Shown one piece after another: positions 62,271 to 64,000 of a DNA stretch of 64,000 nucleotides (within the stretch, counting starts at the first letter, position 1; each line of letters starts with the position of its first letter). This DNA is from Prorocentrum cordatum. Taxonomy: Eukaryota; Sar; Dinophyceae; Prorocentrales; Prorocentraceae. A program made the translations under genes and the position numbers. The DNA lies in contig CAUYUJ010015305.1 in NCBI GenBank assembly GCA_963575745.1, positions 1 to 64,000 on the forward strand. Reading direction: 5' to 3'. The notes beneath the pieces were generated by a model that saw only the letters and a program-made list of their open reading frames with translations, searched no databases and had not been told where the DNA came from.

Positions 62271-62584
62271 GATGGCGCTGAGAGGAAGAGACGGCGGTGG
62301 GTGAGGGGCTCCTGCGCGTGGGGTGCGTAGAGAAAACAATAACCCCACTGTGGATGTGGGGAAACATAATGTAAAATCCACATTGGGGCAAAATCTTGGG
62401 TAATGATCGGAGGGAGCGGGAACATTTCCCGACACTCATGTGGTGTTAGGTCCTTGCTTAGAAAAGACAGCGCCCCGCGTTCTCCTCCCGCCTCCTCCCT
62501 CCTCCCATCCCTGCCATCGCCCTCCGCACCAGCCAACCATTTCGACACACCCATCAAACGTTTCGTGACCACATAGGGAGCTCC

Positions 62585-63050
62585 ATCGAAGGCCCCAGTG
62601 GCGGTGTTCGCATACGTCTCCCCCATGCAGTACAGCGCTGCGTGGCCCCGTAGGGATCTGCACCGAAGGCCCTAGTGGCGGTGTTCGCATGCGTCCCCCC
62701 CGCCCAGTACAACGTTCCGTGGCCCCCTAGGGACTTCCACCTAAGGCCCCAATGGCGGTGTCCGCATGCGCCTTACCCCCACACAGTACAACATTTCGTG
62801 GCCCCATGGGGAGCTCCACCAAAGGTCCCGGTGACGGTGTTCGCAGGCGACTTCCCCGCCCAGTACAGCGCTTCGTTGCCCCCTGTAGGGAGCTCCACCG
62901 AAGGTCTCAGTGGCGGCCCCGCCCCATTGCGGCGCACCCCGTACACGTTTCGCGGCCCCATAGTGGGTTCCACCGAAAGCTCCAGTGGCAGCGCCGACAT
63001 GGCGCTCCCGCCCGTTATTGGCACACCTTTCGTTTTTTTCTCAGGAGGAG
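62585..63050. repeat. ~78-bp satellite, about six copies
   Basis: Units begin near GAAGGCCCCAGTGGCGGTG at 62588, 62664, 62744, 62822, 62899 and 62974. They contain CAGTACA-CG-TTCGTGGCCCC and AGGGAGCTCCACC. Confidence 0.85.
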
Positions 63051-63089
63051 GTCCCCCGAAGGCGATACCCGCAACGACGGTCTTCACAA

Positions 63090-63508
63090 CTGCACATGGT
63101 TGGGCCCTCCGCCAGGATCACTTTGATTTTTTCTTGACGGGGACGGCGGGGGCGCCCGCATATTGCATGCTGTGCGCAGGGCCAGCACTCCTGTCAACAA
63201 AAAAACATAACAAACTGCACTTCGAGAAAAAATTGGATCACGCGCGGACAGCCTGCGATGAGTGCATTGGTTTGTTGCGTGCCATGTGCAAGCCCACCAG
63301 ACGCTATAATGGCCACCCGGCCGCGATTGCGTACGGGTGTTCGCCAACAGTGGTGGGGGCCGACATGTTTCCCGATGTGCACTACCCCGTGCGTATGCGC
63401 ACCTGTGGCACACTCTGCGCGTGCCTCGAACGTGGCGCACCTAGCGCGGCCAGAGCATGCGGCACACGTATGGCGCACGTTGATCACGTGGCGCATATGG
63501 CGCACTAG
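63090..63508 (+). CDS. Cysteine-rich frame after a satellite, doubtful
   Basis: The plus frame contains YCMLC, then HNKLHFEKKLDHARTACDEC. The C-x2-C ... H ... H ... C-x2-C arrangement could bind zinc. The upstream part of the same open frame is satellite and the downstream part is short-repeat sequence, so at most an exon is present. Chance is a real possibility. Confidence 0.2.
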
Positions 63509-63610
63509 GCGTGCCCGGCACGCTTGGGCCACCCGGCACGCTTGGGCCACAGTGGTGCCTGGCGCACCTGGCGCGCGTGGCGCGCCTGGCACGCCTGGCG
63601 CACCTCGCCC
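63425..63610. repeat. GGCGCACCTGGC-type degenerate repeat
   Basis: Short copies of GGCGCAC, GGCACGC and CTTGGGCCAC. Confidence 0.7.
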
Positions 63611-64000
63611 CAGCATTACGCACATTGGGCCCGTTTTGGTTCTCGTTAGCTGTCCGTCCAAAGACGACCACTGAACGCGCTGCGGCTCGGGTGCTACTTA
63701 TGTGTCGGGAGGGCGGGTGTGAGTGAGCGGTACGGCTTGCGGGCGGGGGGGGGTCTTGACTACAAACCCCCTCCACCTTGGGTCTGGACGGGGCGTTTCA
63801 CGAGGAGTTGGAGGTCCAATATGGCATCGGCGCACATATGCCCAAACCATGGATATTCCTCAAAATTTGGCAACAGCTTGGCCTCCAGAGGGGGTGGACC
63901 TAATTAAGGAGCCCCCCTCGTTTGATCCATCTCCTCCAAGATGGCCCCCGCGGCCTTTAAGAGGGCCCCAACACGGCACCAAGAGGTTCCCAGGAGGCTC
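63611..64000. other. No gene seen; GGCCCCAAGA-type repeat at the window end
   Basis: From about 63940 the CCAAGATGGCC and AAGAGG phrases of the degenerate array family reappear and run off the window. Confidence 0.5.

Overview
The window looks like nuclear DNA of a large-genome eukaryote, most likely a dinoflagellate. It is GC-rich and dominated by trinucleotide microsatellites, mainly GGA/TCC. It carries several satellite families and small inverted-repeat elements, and a Copia-type LTR retrotransposon whose polyprotein has features reported for dinoflagellate elements. There are no operons, no prokaryotic gene layout and no recognisable rRNA, tRNA or spliced-leader gene. The genus cannot be named from this sequence alone, and no ordinary host gene can be called with confidence.

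Layout. 0-17 kb: microsatellites, degenerate GGCCCCAAGA-type arrays, a 1.2-kb ATGT tract, and five copies of a composite repeat. Each composite copy is built from flank A, an ~81-bp satellite, an ~70-bp spacer repeat and flank B, with GGA/TCC microsatellites at its ends. 17.36-25.97 kb: one nearly intact minus-strand Copia element with 230/231-bp LTRs that differ by one base, a candidate primer-binding site, a gag-pol frame broken by a single TAA, and an extra zinc-finger ORF before the 3' LTR. 26-46 kb: more microsatellites, composite copies 6 and 7, two small TIR-element families, a 205-bp foldback, and a satellite with a 254-bp higher-order unit. 46.8-48.3 kb: a decayed second retroelement gag with four in-frame stops and a CCHC knuckle that has lost its histidine, next to degenerate VCBS/FG-GAP-like repeats with a frameshift. 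49.04-49.14 kb: a 100-N assembly gap. 50-64 kb: more satellites, palindromes and dispersed repeats, plus one plausible single-frame membrane-protein gene on the minus strand (55.57-56.57 kb).

How the parts relate. The Copia element encodes its whole replication set in order: Gag with a zinc knuckle, protease, a methyltransferase-like domain, integrase, reverse transcriptase and RNase H, then a third frame with several zinc-binding motifs. The methyltransferase-like insert and the third ORF are the most interesting coding features. In the repeat fraction the recurring theme is microsatellites bracketed by direct duplications of otherwise low-copy sequence, and microsatellite-ended composite repeats present in both orientations.

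Limits. All repeat families, identities and periods were judged by eye from this window. Functional calls rest on motifs only. Long ORFs of one or two amino acids (poly-E, G, R, S, P, H, D, I or V) were treated as translated microsatellites.
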